Shown here: positions 1-7,683 of the stretch, in pieces
Numbering within the stretch: position 1 is the stretch's first letter
Layout of the letters: each line of letters begins with the position of its first letter
Assembly (NCBI RefSeq): GCF_018918345.1
Contig: NZ_JAHLQI010000001.1
Span: 248,001 to 312,000, forward strand
DNA from: Butyricicoccus intestinisimiae
GTDB lineage: Bacteria; Bacillota; Clostridia; Oscillospirales; Butyricicoccaceae
Direction of reading: 5' to 3'
Length of the DNA stretch: 64,000 nucleotides
Notes under the pieces: model-generated
What the model was told of the DNA's origin: nothing
Databases searched by the model: none
The model's input: only the letters and a program-made list of their open reading frames with translations
Position numbers and translations under genes: made by a program

Positions 1-104
1 TGCGCATTTTCAAGGCGGCAGGCATTCAAAAACGCGTGCAGTTTTTGCCGGATCTGCCGACATTGCATTTGGAAGAGGAGGAACCGGTATGCGCAGGGAA
101 ATAA
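1..104 (+). CDS. spoIIAA: Anti-sigma F factor antagonist SpoIIAA (3' end only)
   Basis: Only the last ~33 codons are present; the gene begins before the window. The frame ends with TAA at 102-104 and overlaps the next gene by 16 bp. The tail (KAAGIQK followed by an acidic stretch) fits the last helix of a STAS-domain anti-anti-sigma factor. In the known family SpoIIAA is phosphorylated by SpoIIAB and, when dephosphorylated, releases sigma F in the forespore. Identification rests mainly on position: spoIIAB and sigF follow directly, as in the conserved spoIIA operon. Confidence 0.75.
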   Translation, partial: RIFKAAGIQKRVQFLPDLPTLHLEEEEPVCAGK

Positions 105-532
105 ACCAGATGAGCATCAAATTTCCGAGCCGTTCGTGCAACGAGGCATTTGCACGGCAGGCAGTCGCGGCATTTGCTGCACAGCTTGACCCGACGATTG
201 AGGAGATGAATGACATCAAAACAGCGGTCAGCGAGGCGGTCACCAACTGTATTGTGCATGCGTACAAAGAGCGAACCGGATACATAACCATACAGGCAAA
301 GCTGTTTGAGGGCGGAGAAATACAGATTTCAGTTCGAGATAAAGGCTGCGGCATACCGGATGTGCCGCGGGCGCGGCAGCCGATGTTCACAACCGGTGAC
401 GCGGGGCGTTCCGGTATGGGATTTACCATCATGGAGAGCTTTATGGACAAGCTGCGCGTTCGCTCGCGCGAAGGCATCGGCACGCAGGTTGTGATGACCA
501 AGCGCATAGCAATTCGTTTTGGACAGAAGTAA
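89..532 (+). CDS. spoIIAB: Anti-sigma F factor / serine kinase SpoIIAB
   Basis: 147 residues, the usual length of SpoIIAB. It is a GHKL-fold histidine-kinase-like ATPase. The N box is seen as EAVTNCIVHAY (about residues 50-60), the G1 box as RDKGCGIPD (about 88-96) and the G2 glycine motif as GRSGMGFTIM (about 111-120). The family phosphorylates SpoIIAA and holds sigma F inactive in the predivisional cell and mother cell. The ATG at 89 lies inside the end of spoIIAA after a GGAAGAGGAGG-like ribosome site at 70-82. The 3' end overlaps sigF, which indicates translational coupling. Confidence 0.95.
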   Translation: MRREINQMSIKFPSRSCNEAFARQAVAAFAAQLDPTIEEMNDIKTAVSEAVTNCIVHAYKERTGYITIQAKLFEGGEIQISVRDKGCGIPDVPRARQPMFTTGDAGRSGMGFTIMESFMDKLRVRSREGIGTQVVMTKRIAIRFGQK

Positions 533-1238
533 CGAACAGCTGCGCCTGCTGCGATTGGCGCAGAGCGGCGACACAGCCGCCAAAGAACAGCTCATCAGAG
601 ACAATCAAGCGTTGGTTTGGAGCATTGTCAAGCGATACACAGGGCGCGGCACAGAGGCAGAGGACTTGTTTCAGCTGGGAAGCATCGGACTGCTCAAGGC
701 GATAGAGGGCTTTGACTGCACATATGGCACACGGTTTTCTACCTATGCGGTGCCCAAAATTTCCGGAGAAATTCGGCGGTTTTTGCGCGATGACGGCGCA
801 ATGAAAGTCAGCCGCAGTGTCAAAGAACTGGGCTATCGCGTGCACACGGCGCGGGAAACGCTGCATCAAACGCTGTCCAGACCGCCGACCATTCACGAGA
901 TTGCCAATTGGCTGGAGGTTTCACCGGAAGAAATTGCGGCTTGCGAGACCGCACTGCTGCCGCCGGATTCGCTGCAGCGCGAAATCGGAGAGGACGGCAC
1001 GACACTGGAACAGATGCTTGGAGAAGCATGCATGGAGGAACGTGTCGTTGAATCTCTGGCGCTGCGAGAAGCCATGGAGCGATTGGATGTTCGGTCGCAG
1101 CGCATTTTGCTGCTGCGATATTTTCGCGGGCAGACCCAGCAGGCGTGTGCGCGGCAGCTCGGTATTTCTCAAGTACAGGTGTCGCGGCTGGAAAAAAAGG
1201 CGGTGCAGCAGCTGCGAAAATGGCTGGCGCAAGAGTAA
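519..1238 (+). CDS. sigF: RNA polymerase sporulation sigma factor SigF
   Basis: 239 residues, sigma-70 family. Region 2 contains the core-binding and -10 recognition block (EDLFQLGSIGLLKAI, then GTRFSTYAVPKISGEIRRFL). Region 3 follows, and region 4 ends with a helix-turn-helix (CARQLGISQVQVSRLE). This matches the forespore-specific sigma F. The start must be the TTG at 519, because an in-frame stop lies at 507 and no other usual start codon lies between. No good Shine-Dalgarno precedes it, so translation is probably coupled to spoIIAB, which it overlaps by 14 bp. A short ATAACTC/GAGTTAT hairpin follows at 1248-1265 without a clear T-run. Confidence 0.95.
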   Translation: MDRSNEQLRLLRLAQSGDTAAKEQLIRDNQALVWSIVKRYTGRGTEAEDLFQLGSIGLLKAIEGFDCTYGTRFSTYAVPKISGEIRRFLRDDGAMKVSRSVKELGYRVHTARETLHQTLSRPPTIHEIANWLEVSPEEIAACETALLPPDSLQREIGEDGTTLEQMLGEACMEERVVESLALREAMERLDVRSQRILLLRYFRGQTQQACARQLGISQVQVSRLEKKAVQQLRKWLAQE

Positions 1239-1365
1239 GTATTATGGATAACTCAAAAGAGTTATATTGAGAAAAGGCAAAAATTAAAATAGAATAAAAA
1301 AACCACTTTGAAATTTACTAGCATAAAATACGCAAATAAATAGGCAAAAAACTGCAAAAACACTA

Positions 1366-1394
1366 TTGGACAACGCAAATTTGTGTGATATATT
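1366..1394 (+). promoter_or_regulatory. Sigma-A-type promoter for the SH3/SLH gene
   Basis: TTGGAC at 1366-1371 and TATATT at 1389-1394 are separated by 17 bp, about 45 bp before the start codon of the surface-protein gene. Spacing and hexamers fit a housekeeping promoter. Confidence 0.6.
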
Positions 1395-1438
1395 AAACAA
1401 AAGGCACGATACTTCTTGAAAAGAAGGAAGGGGATTAT

Positions 1439-2524
1439 ATGAAGAAAAACACAACAATTCGCATCGCAACGGGGATGATGGCTGCGTGTTTGTTATGTGG
1501 AAATGCGTACGCTCTGGATGCTGTTTCACAACAGAACAGCACGGAAATCGTTGCCGCGGCACAGCAGGAGCAGACGGTTGCCGCGAGCAAGACCGGATAC
1601 GCGACTGCCAACGTGAACGTTCGTTCTAAGCCAAGCAACGACGCGGAAATTCTGGGAACGCTGAGCAAGGGCACGCGGGTGGAGATTATCGGAACATCCG
1701 GCAATTGGTACGAGATTTCTTTTTCTGGCAAGTCCGGATACGTGTACAACAAGTACATTTCGACGACCAAACCGACGGAAGATCCGAAGCCGTCTACGAC
1801 ACAGACGGTTTATACGACCGCTGATTTGAATGTTCGCGCACAGCCAAATACCAAGGCTACGGTTCTGGGCACGCTGAAAAAGGGAACGGAAGTACAAACG
1901 ACAGCGCTCAAGGATGGCTGGTACACGATTTCTTTTGCCGGAAAGACCGGATATATCAGCGCAAGCTATACGACGACGACCAAGCCGGGACAGGCAACCA
2001 CGACAGGATTCACCGATGTTCCAAAGACTGCTTGGTATTACAATGCGGTCAATTGGGCAGTGAAAAAGGGCATCGCAGCGGGTACATCCAAAACGACGTT
2101 CAGCCCCAATCAGGTCTGTACGCGTGCGCAGGCAATCACGTTCCTGTGGAGAAATGCTGGCAGTCCGGATGTGACAAAGTCTGTTGCCAACAAGTTCGGC
2201 GATGTGAAATCATCGGATTGGTATTACAAGGCCGTCATGTGGGCGGTTTCCAAAAATATCACTTCCGGCACCTCCGCAACGACGTTTAGTCCGAGCAAGA
2301 CGTGCTCGCGCTGTGAAATCGTGACATTCATGTGGAAGGCAAACGGTAAGAAAAAGGCCGTTGTCAAGAATCCATTTACCGATGTCAAGGTATCTGATTG
2401 GTATTATGAACCGGTCATGTGGGCTGTTGCCAACGGCATCACCAGCGGCGTGACAAAGACAACCTTCGCGCCAAAGGATTCCTGCACCCGTGCACAGGTT
2501 GTGACGTTCCTGTATAACTCGTAA
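1439..2524 (+). CDS. Secreted SH3b/SLH-domain cell-wall protein
   Basis: 361 residues. A signal peptide (lysines, hydrophobic core, cleavage near NAYA) covers about residues 1-26. Two bacterial SH3 (SH3b) repeats follow at about 50-112 and 120-180, each with a NVNVRSKP/DLNVRAQP start and a W-Y..SF.GK.GY core. Three S-layer homology repeats fill about 190-361 (FTDVPKTAWYYNAV, FGDVKSSDWYYKAV, FTDVKVSDWYYEPV). SLH repeats typically bind pyruvylated secondary wall polymer; SH3b repeats bind peptidoglycan. No catalytic domain is seen, so it is probably structural or a truncated-type wall-binding module. Ribosome site GAAGGAAGGGG precedes the ATG, and an intrinsic terminator follows, so it is monocistronic. 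Confidence 0.85.
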   Translation: MKKNTTIRIATGMMAACLLCGNAYALDAVSQQNSTEIVAAAQQEQTVAASKTGYATANVNVRSKPSNDAEILGTLSKGTRVEIIGTSGNWYEISFSGKSGYVYNKYISTTKPTEDPKPSTTQTVYTTADLNVRAQPNTKATVLGTLKKGTEVQTTALKDGWYTISFAGKTGYISASYTTTTKPGQATTTGFTDVPKTAWYYNAVNWAVKKGIAAGTSKTTFSPNQVCTRAQAITFLWRNAGSPDVTKSVANKFGDVKSSDWYYKAVMWAVSKNITSGTSATTFSPSKTCSRCEIVTFMWKANGKKKAVVKNPFTDVKVSDWYYEPVMWAVANGITSGVTKTTFAPKDSCTRAQVVTFLYNS

Positions 2525-2547
2525 AAGCATCTCGAGGGATGAGAATT

Positions 2548-2596
2548 AAAAGCCGCTTTTTATGCAACTTTTTTTGCATAAAAAGCGGCTTTTTGC
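2548..2596 (+). terminator. Intrinsic terminator after the SLH gene
   Basis: A long perfect hairpin (AAAAGCCGCTTTTTATGCAA and its complement around a short T-rich loop) ends in TTTTT. It lies 24 bp after the stop codon. Confidence 0.85.
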
Positions 2597-2697
2597 GTTA
2601 TAGAAGAAAAAATCATACAGAATTATTTTAAACATGCTGTAAGATTGATATAATAGACGGAATTGTGGATGAAACGCGACAATATGGGAAAAATAAT

Positions 2698-2745
2698 AAC
2701 GATTTGAAGTGAGGGGCGTGCCCGCATTTCAAATCGTTATTTTTA
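2698..2745. terminator. Bidirectional terminator just outside the invertible segment
   Basis: The arms AACGATTTGAA and TTCAAATCGTT enclose a GC-rich loop. T-rich tracts lie on both sides (ATTTTTAT rightward; ATTATTTTT on the opposite strand), so it could stop transcription in both directions. A TATAAT at 2649-2654 could start a transcript of about 85 nt ending here, but its -35 is poor. Its right edge is 6 bp from the left inverted repeat of the switch, where it would block the leftward promoter inside the segment. Confidence 0.65.
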
Positions 2746-2751
2746 TATAAA

Positions 2752-2777
2752 TTCGTAGAATATACCATCCTATGAAA
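2752..2777 (+). repeat. Left 26-bp inverted repeat of the switch
   Basis: The 26 bases at 2752-2777 are the exact reverse complement of 3927-3952; identity stops abruptly on both sides (2751 and 2778 do not match). Exact arms bounding a recombinase gene are typical of site-specific inversion sites. Confidence 0.9.
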
Positions 2778-2792
2778 CCGCTTTATGTATAT

Positions 2793-2821
2793 ATTTTATA
2801 ATTTTATGTCGAATTTGTCAA
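2793..2821 (-). promoter_or_regulatory. Consensus promoter inside the switch, now pointing left
   Basis: On the minus strand, TTGACA at 2816-2821 and TAAAAT at 2793-2798 are spaced by exactly 17 bp in an AT-rich tract. Transcription would start near 2786, cross the left inverted repeat and meet the terminator at 2698-2745. No gene lies in that path except the 3' end of the SLH gene on the other strand. Confidence 0.75.
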
Positions 2822-2960
2822 TGGTTACGCCTTCGCCTGCGTTAATTTTGCCTAATAATCGTGAATTTGTACGAAATATAAGAGATTTAAGCCCGAAATC
2901 CGGGGAGATTCCTGTGCATTCGCCGTCAAAATTTTAGTCGACAGAAAGGGGTATTTCAAT

Positions 2961-3836
2961 ATGCCGAAAAAAGGTGAAAATATTTACAAACGCAAGGATG
3001 GACGTTGGGAAGGACGATACATTCGCGGCAGAAAAAACAACCGTGCCGTCTACGGATATGTTTATGGTCAAACGTACCATGAGGTGAAGGAAAAACAGCG
3101 ATTTGCCGTACAAAATCTGACACAAATGAGTGGAAATCGTACGCATGAGCAATACACGCTGCGCATGGTGGCAGACAAGTGGTTTTATCATACGAAACCG
3201 CAGGTCAAAGAATCAACATACCGAAAGTATCAAAACGTGTGGACGTGGTATATCGAACCGGCGCTCGGAAATATGCCGGTTTCTCAGCTGAGAAATCAGC
3301 ACATCGAATCGTTCTGTACGGAGCTGCGCGTCTCCGGCGGCGTCAAAAAGAGCGGTCTTTCTGCCGGAACGGTCACTGCTGCCGTTTTTCTTCTCAGGAG
3401 CATGCTGCATTTAGCCGTCAAGTTGGATATTTCTGTCTCTTGTGATTTGCAGGCAGTTACCGTGCGGCAGGAACAGACGGATATCCGTGTGTTCACACAC
3501 AACGAGCAAGCAGTTTTATGCCGGTATCTCCTGTCGAATTTTTCGCTTAAAAACGCCGGAATCTTGCTGTGCTTGTTCACCGGCATTCGTGTGGGTGAGC
3601 TTTGCGCCCTCCGTTGGGAAAATATATGCTTGCAGGATCGTGTATTGTGCGTGCAGCACACCATGCAGCGAATCCAAACCGACACGCCGTTCGATCAAAA
3701 GACGAAGGTAATGATTACTTCTCCGAAAAGCAAGCATTCTATCCGTGTGATTCCGTTGCCGGAAGATTTCGCAAAGCTCCTTGCCTCTATCCAGCCGGAA
3801 TCCTCGTCGGGATTCTTTTTGACCGGAAAAGCGTGA
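2961..3836 (+). pseudogene. Tyrosine recombinase/integrase lacking the C-terminal catalytic part
   Basis: 291 residues. The N-terminal AP2-like arm-binding segment (YKRKDGRWEGRYIRG, about 9-23) and a SAM-like core-binding domain (about 65-165) are present. The catalytic domain begins normally: catalytic Arg in TGIRVGELCALRW (R210) and a Lys segment SPKSKHSIR (about 255-262). It then stops at GFFLTGKA. The HxxR, second His and nucleophilic Tyr motifs of the family are missing, and only about 90 bp separate the stop from the right inverted repeat, too short to encode them in any frame. The gene therefore looks inactive alone. Family relatives of the Tn916/clostridial type are about 370-400 residues. 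A start at ATG 2961 follows AGAAAGGGG. Confidence 0.75.
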
Positions 3837-3926
3837 CCATATGCAAAAACTTTCTGCGTTATTTTCCGTCAAATAACACGTCAAAGGATGTAAGAAACCT
3901 CCATATTTAGGGCTTTTATTGAGGAT

Positions 3927-3952
3927 TTTCATAGGATGGTATATTCTACGAA
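3927..3952 (-). repeat. Right 26-bp inverted repeat of the switch
   Basis: Exact reverse complement of 2752-2777. It lies about 90 bp after the truncated recombinase and about 105 bp before the AP2-protein start codon. A weak TTGAGG-15-TATATT arrangement overlaps it (3919-3945), with spacing too short for a good promoter. Confidence 0.9.
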
Positions 3953-4057
3953 CAAGTCTGTCAAGGCTGCGCGCACGGGGGAGCGGAAGCCTCGGCAAGG
4001 TTTGCAGAACGATGAGACGTTCCAATATTATGCGAAAGGAGCATGCGCGGGGAAGAT

Positions 4058-4756
4058 ATGAAGCGAGAACTGACTGGAAAACGATACGGGAAATTGACTG
4101 TATTAAATAAGACGGATAAACGGAAAAATGGATGTATTATTTGGCACTGCCGCTGCGACTGCGGCAACGAGATTGAATTATCCAGCAGGAAATTAAAAAA
4201 CGGCGTCACCAACAGCTGCCGCTGTGACTGCGGAAAAGAGGTTTTGCTGGCGCGCAATGTCCTGACCTCCGGAAACACAACGAGCTGTGGCTGCGGAGTA
4301 CATAAAGAACCGGAAGATTTGACCGGCAAGCGCTTTGGAAAGCTTACGGTAATTTCTTATCAAGGCAAGGTAAACGGTCACAGAACTTGGAATTGTCGCT
4401 GCGACTGCGGAAAAACGACGGTTGTACGCGAGAGCAATTTGAAAAACGGACTGTCTAAGAGTTGCGGCTGTGAGCACTCACCAAAGAAAATTCTGCATTT
4501 CGTAGATGGAACGTGTCTGGAACACTTGCAGACGAGCCATATTTCGAAGGCAAATACCAGCGGTGCGCGCGGCGTATACTTCAACAAACAGCGCAAAAAA
4601 TGGATTGCGCAAATTATGTTTCGAGGAAAATGTCATTATTTAGGGGGATTTGATGACTTCGATGAAGCAGTAGAAGCACGGAAGCAGGGTGAAGAAATGT
4701 TCCTTGATGTACTTCGCGCACATCAGGGAGAAAATCAATCTCCAATGGAAGAATAG
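4058..4756 (+). CDS. AP2-domain protein with Cys-rich (CxCDCG) repeats
   Basis: 232 residues from the ATG at 4058, chosen because GGGGAAG lies at proper distance and the product then begins MKRELTGKRYGKLTV; an upstream ATG at 4043 is possible. Repeated units read LTGKR(Y/F)GKLTV, then a CRCDCG knuckle, then a (K/T)(N/S)G...SC.C ending. The first unit seems to be a fusion of two copies. Residues about 165-215 form an AP2-type DNA-binding domain (ARGVYFNKQRKKWIAQI, YLGGFDDFDEAVEARKQGEE). Such proteins are usually phage- or homing-endonuclease-like DNA binders; no HNH nuclease motif is seen. As first gene after the switch it could regulate the operon, but that is inference. Confidence 0.7.
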   Translation: MKRELTGKRYGKLTVLNKTDKRKNGCIIWHCRCDCGNEIELSSRKLKNGVTNSCRCDCGKEVLLARNVLTSGNTTSCGCGVHKEPEDLTGKRFGKLTVISYQGKVNGHRTWNCRCDCGKTTVVRESNLKNGLSKSCGCEHSPKKILHFVDGTCLEHLQTSHISKANTSGARGVYFNKQRKKWIAQIMFRGKCHYLGGFDDFDEAVEARKQGEEMFLDVLRAHQGENQSPMEE

Positions 4757-4764
4757 AGAAATGT

Positions 4765-6216
4765 ATGTATAAAAGAGATACGAAAAGATGGCTGAAACAT
4801 GCAGATTTTATTATCATTGATTTTATATGTCTGCAGTTGAGCATGGTTGTGGCATATTTTATTCGCTTTGGATTCGGCAATCCATATGCAGATGATGTAT
4901 ATCGCAACGTTGATATTGTGGCGGAGTTAATCAGTCTGTTTGTTATTATTTATTTTGAGACAATGCAGGGCATCCTGAAACGCGGGAAATACCAAGAGTT
5001 TGTGAAAACACTTCATCAGGTGGTTTTGGTTTCCCTGTTGAACATAGGATATCTGTACATAATTCATCGGGCTGACGTTTATTCCCGTACCGTGATGATT
5101 TGGTCGATTGTTCTGTACTTTACTTTCGACTATAGTTTCCGGTTGGTTTGGAAAAATTGGCTGCACAAGAAAGGATGCGGAACCCATACGCGCTCGTTGC
5201 TTTTGGTGACAGTCAGCGATCGCGCAGAGCAATGTGTTGCGACATTTGAAGCCAACAACTACGAAAAATTCCACGTGGCGGGTCTGGTGATTCTGGACGA
5301 TGACAAGGTGAAAACGTCTGTACACGGCATACCGGTCGTTGCGAGCGGAAAGACGCTGATAGAATATGTTCGCGGCGCATGGGTTGATGAAGTTCTAGTT
5401 GACGTGCCGGATGATATGGAAGGCATTGACGTCATCAAGGATGAGCTGTACACCATGGGCATTGTTGTGCATCGCCGTTTGATCAATGTCGTTTCGGCGT
5501 CCAAAAAACGGCAATTTGTCGAAAATGTCGGTGGATTTACCGTGCTCACGACAAGCATCAATTGTGCATCGCCGCTGGAGCTGTTGTGCAAGCGCCTGTT
5601 GGATATTTTGGGCGGTTTGGTCGGTACGGTTCTCACCGGCGTTCTGTGTTTGGTTATGGTGCCTGTTATCAAAACGCAGTCACCCGGACCAGTGTTCTTT
5701 ACACAAGAGCGTGTGGGTAAAAATGGAAAACGGTTTCAAATTTATAAATTCCGCACCATGTACATGGACGCAGAGGAGCGCAAAAAGGAATTGATGGCGC
5801 AAAATCGCGTGAAGGACGGCATGATGTTCAAGATTGATTTCGATCCGCGCATCATCGGCAACAAGGTTTTGCCGGACGGCACGCAGAAATCCGGTTTTAT
5901 GGATTTGGCTCGCCGCCTCAGCTTAGACGAATTCCCGCAGTTCCTCAACGTACTAAAAGGAGATATGTCGCTCGTTGGCACACGACCGCCGACGGTGGAT
6001 GAATATGAAAAATACCAGCTGCATCATCATGCGCGGCTGGCAACAAAACCGGGCATTACCGGTATGTGGCAGGTGAGCGGCAGAAGCAATATCACAGATT
6101 TTGAAGAAGTTGTTCGTCTGGATACGAAATACATTCAGGAATGGACATATGGACTGGACATCCGCATTCTTCTTCGAACGGTTGCGGTTGTTCTGAAACG
6201 AGAAGGTTCGATGTAA
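4765..6216 (+). CDS. Undecaprenyl-phosphate sugar-phosphate transferase (initiating enzyme)
   Basis: 483 residues. Four to five hydrophobic segments lie in the first ~115 residues, then a nucleotide-binding-like CoA_binding_3 region (about 125-250). A further membrane helix (about 280-300) leads to the bacterial sugar transferase domain with KFRTMYMDAEERK, LARRLSLDEFPQFLNVLKGDMSLVG split motifs and TKPGITGMWQVSGR. The family moves a hexose-1-phosphate from a UDP-sugar to undecaprenyl phosphate, starting repeat-unit synthesis (WbaP/CpsE type). Which sugar is used cannot be read from the sequence. It follows the AP2 gene by 8 bp and precedes cpsB. Confidence 0.9.
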   Translation: MYKRDTKRWLKHADFIIIDFICLQLSMVVAYFIRFGFGNPYADDVYRNVDIVAELISLFVIIYFETMQGILKRGKYQEFVKTLHQVVLVSLLNIGYLYIIHRADVYSRTVMIWSIVLYFTFDYSFRLVWKNWLHKKGCGTHTRSLLLVTVSDRAEQCVATFEANNYEKFHVAGLVILDDDKVKTSVHGIPVVASGKTLIEYVRGAWVDEVLVDVPDDMEGIDVIKDELYTMGIVVHRRLINVVSASKKRQFVENVGGFTVLTTSINCASPLELLCKRLLDILGGLVGTVLTGVLCLVMVPVIKTQSPGPVFFTQERVGKNGKRFQIYKFRTMYMDAEERKKELMAQNRVKDGMMFKIDFDPRIIGNKVLPDGTQKSGFMDLARRLSLDEFPQFLNVLKGDMSLVGTRPPTVDEYEKYQLHHHARLATKPGITGMWQVSGRSNITDFEEVVRLDTKYIQEWTYGLDIRILLRTVAVVLKREGSM

Positions 6217-6230
6217 AGAAAGAAGTTCTC

Positions 6231-6947
6231 ATGGTTATTGATATGCATACACATATTCTTCCACATATGGATGATGGAGCGAAAGATACCGACATGACAC
6301 GGCAGATGCTGCAAAAATCCTATGCGGAAGGCACCGAAATGGTGATAGCAACGCCGCATTTCTGCCATGGAATGGACAGAAAGCGCTGGGAAGCCAAGCG
6401 GCAAACGGCGTGGGAAGCTGCTTGCCGCATAGCGGAAGAAATCCATCCGGACTTTCGGATTTTAGTGGGGGCAGAGGTCTATATGGAGTCCGGCATCCGA
6501 AAGGATTTGGAAGCGGGCGTCCCGCTGACGATGCACCATTCGCGGGTCATTCTTATTGAATTTTCAATGAGTGCCAATTATATGTATATCAAGAACTCGG
6601 TGATGATGCTACAAAGTATGGGATATGAGCCAATTTTGGCGCATGTAGAACGCTATCAAGCGCTGATGCAGCAGGAGCGGGTCAAAGAATTGTCCCGAAT
6701 GGGGGTAAAAATACAGACGAATACGACGAGCATACTCGGACATTCCGGCAGGAAAGTCAAACGCTATGTCATGCAGCTGCTCAAGCAGGAGCTCATTGAT
6801 ATGGTCAGTTCAGATGCTCATGACATGAAATACCGAGTCCCCGGTATGAAAAAATGCATGAAATATTTGAACAGAAAATTGGATGCATCGTATTGTAGAC
6901 AAATCTTTGGCGAAAATATGCGTCAATTATTCATTTCATCGGTATAA
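6231..6947 (+). CDS. cpsB: CpsB/YwqE-type PHP protein-tyrosine phosphatase
   Basis: 238 residues from ATG 6231; an earlier in-frame ATG at 6141 would overlap the transferase by 75 bp and is unlikely. PHP-family metal ligands are seen: MHTHILPHMDDGAKD at the N terminus, ATPHFCHG (about 38-45), GAEVYM (about 79-84), AHVERYQ (about 136-142) and SDAHD (about 197-201). The family dephosphorylates the CpsD tyrosine kinase and is metal dependent. It lies between the initiating transferase and the surface-protein/CpsD/CpsC genes, the normal context for capsule phosphoregulation. Confidence 0.9.
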   Translation: MVIDMHTHILPHMDDGAKDTDMTRQMLQKSYAEGTEMVIATPHFCHGMDRKRWEAKRQTAWEAACRIAEEIHPDFRILVGAEVYMESGIRKDLEAGVPLTMHHSRVILIEFSMSANYMYIKNSVMMLQSMGYEPILAHVERYQALMQQERVKELSRMGVKIQTNTTSILGHSGRKVKRYVMQLLKQELIDMVSSDAHDMKYRVPGMKKCMKYLNRKLDASYCRQIFGENMRQLFISSV

Positions 6948-7020
6948 GCTGGAAAACCAGTTTGTATAGAAAAACAAAACAGTATCCGTCTCAATGGATA
7001 CAAGCAAAGGGAGTTATCTC

Positions 7021-7683
7021 ATGAAAAAAATCATCAAAAGAGCCGCAGCAGTGGTTTGCGGCGCCGCACTTGTGGCAACCATGACACTTTCCGCTTTTGC
7101 TCTTCCGAGCCCGTCCGTCAGTGGATTTGTAAAGGATGTAAAGAGCGCAGTGGACGCCAACGGCAACGCAGTAAACATTATTGTACAGCTGGTAGCCGAT
7201 GCAAAGTTTGATGCAGCAGAACAGAAGGCTGTAGATGCCCTGCGCGCAAACCCGACCGCTGAACTCAAGCGCATTCTGGGCAGCGAATACAAGGACACCT
7301 TGCAGCTGGTAGACATCCGCAACGTCAAGATTGACGGCGATGCTTCCAAGGTGAAGTTTCCGGTAACAGTGACCTTTGATGTTCCGGGTGTTACTGCTTC
7401 TTCCGAGGCAATTCTGCTGCACTATGTAGAAAAGGATAATCAGTGGGAAGTAATCCACGCAAAGACCGGCGATAAGACCATTGAGGCAAGCTTCAATTCC
7501 CTGTCTCCGGTAGCATTTGTTGTCGATACGACCACAGCAACGAACATGGACAAGACCGATAAGACTTCACCGAAGACGGGTGAGCCGGCTGTTCCGATGG
7601 GAGCAATTGTCGCAGTGATTGCTGTTGCAGCAGGCGGTTTGTTCTTTGCCGTAAAGAGAGGTACTGTATCTCGTGATGCATAA
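7021..7683 (+). CDS. Small secreted surface protein with SPKTG sorting signal
   Basis: 220 residues from ATG 7021 (AAAGGGAG upstream). It has a signal peptide (MKKIIKRAAA..., cleavage near AFA at about 28), a compact extracellular domain of about 150 residues with no recognised fold, then SPKTGEP at S183, a hydrophobic helix and a short basic tail. SPKTG fits the (S/P)PxTG motif known for clostridial class B sortase substrates. It sits between cpsB and cpsD, and a class B sortase is two genes further on in the same operon, so that sortase is its likely partner. Its role in capsule assembly or display is unknown. Confidence 0.7.
   Translation: MKKIIKRAAAVVCGAALVATMTLSAFALPSPSVSGFVKDVKSAVDANGNAVNIIVQLVADAKFDAAEQKAVDALRANPTAELKRILGSEYKDTLQLVDIRNVKIDGDASKVKFPVTVTFDVPGVTASSEAILLHYVEKDNQWEVIHAKTGDKTIEASFNSLSPVAFVVDTTTATNMDKTDKTSPKTGEPAVPMGAIVAVIAVAAGGLFFAVKRGTVSRDA

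Larger units (their letters stand above)
2752..3952. other. Putative invertible promoter element (phase-variation switch)
   Basis: Seen: a 1201-bp segment bounded by perfect 26-bp inverted repeats. It contains a tyrosine recombinase gene and, 16 bp inside the left repeat, a TTGACA-17-TAAAAT promoter directed leftward. A bidirectional hairpin terminator sits just outside on the left; the capsule-type operon begins about 100 bp outside on the right. Inferred: inversion would place the promoter reading rightward into that operon with a leader of about 140 nt, so the present orientation is OFF. Known precedent: promoter inversion controls capsule and surface genes in many gut bacteria. Caveat: weak read-through from the recombinase gene could still reach the operon. 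Confidence 0.75.

Noticed and set aside
3919-3945. Rightward promoter (TTGAGG / TATATT) at the right inverted repeat
   Set aside because: 15-bp spacing and poor -35 make it weak compared with the TTGACA promoter at the other end; not called, but low basal transcription cannot be excluded.
6141-6230. Longer start for the CpsB phosphatase
   Set aside because: It would overlap the transferase by 75 bp and add residues not typical of PHP phosphatases; ATG 6231 starts directly before the metal-binding motif.
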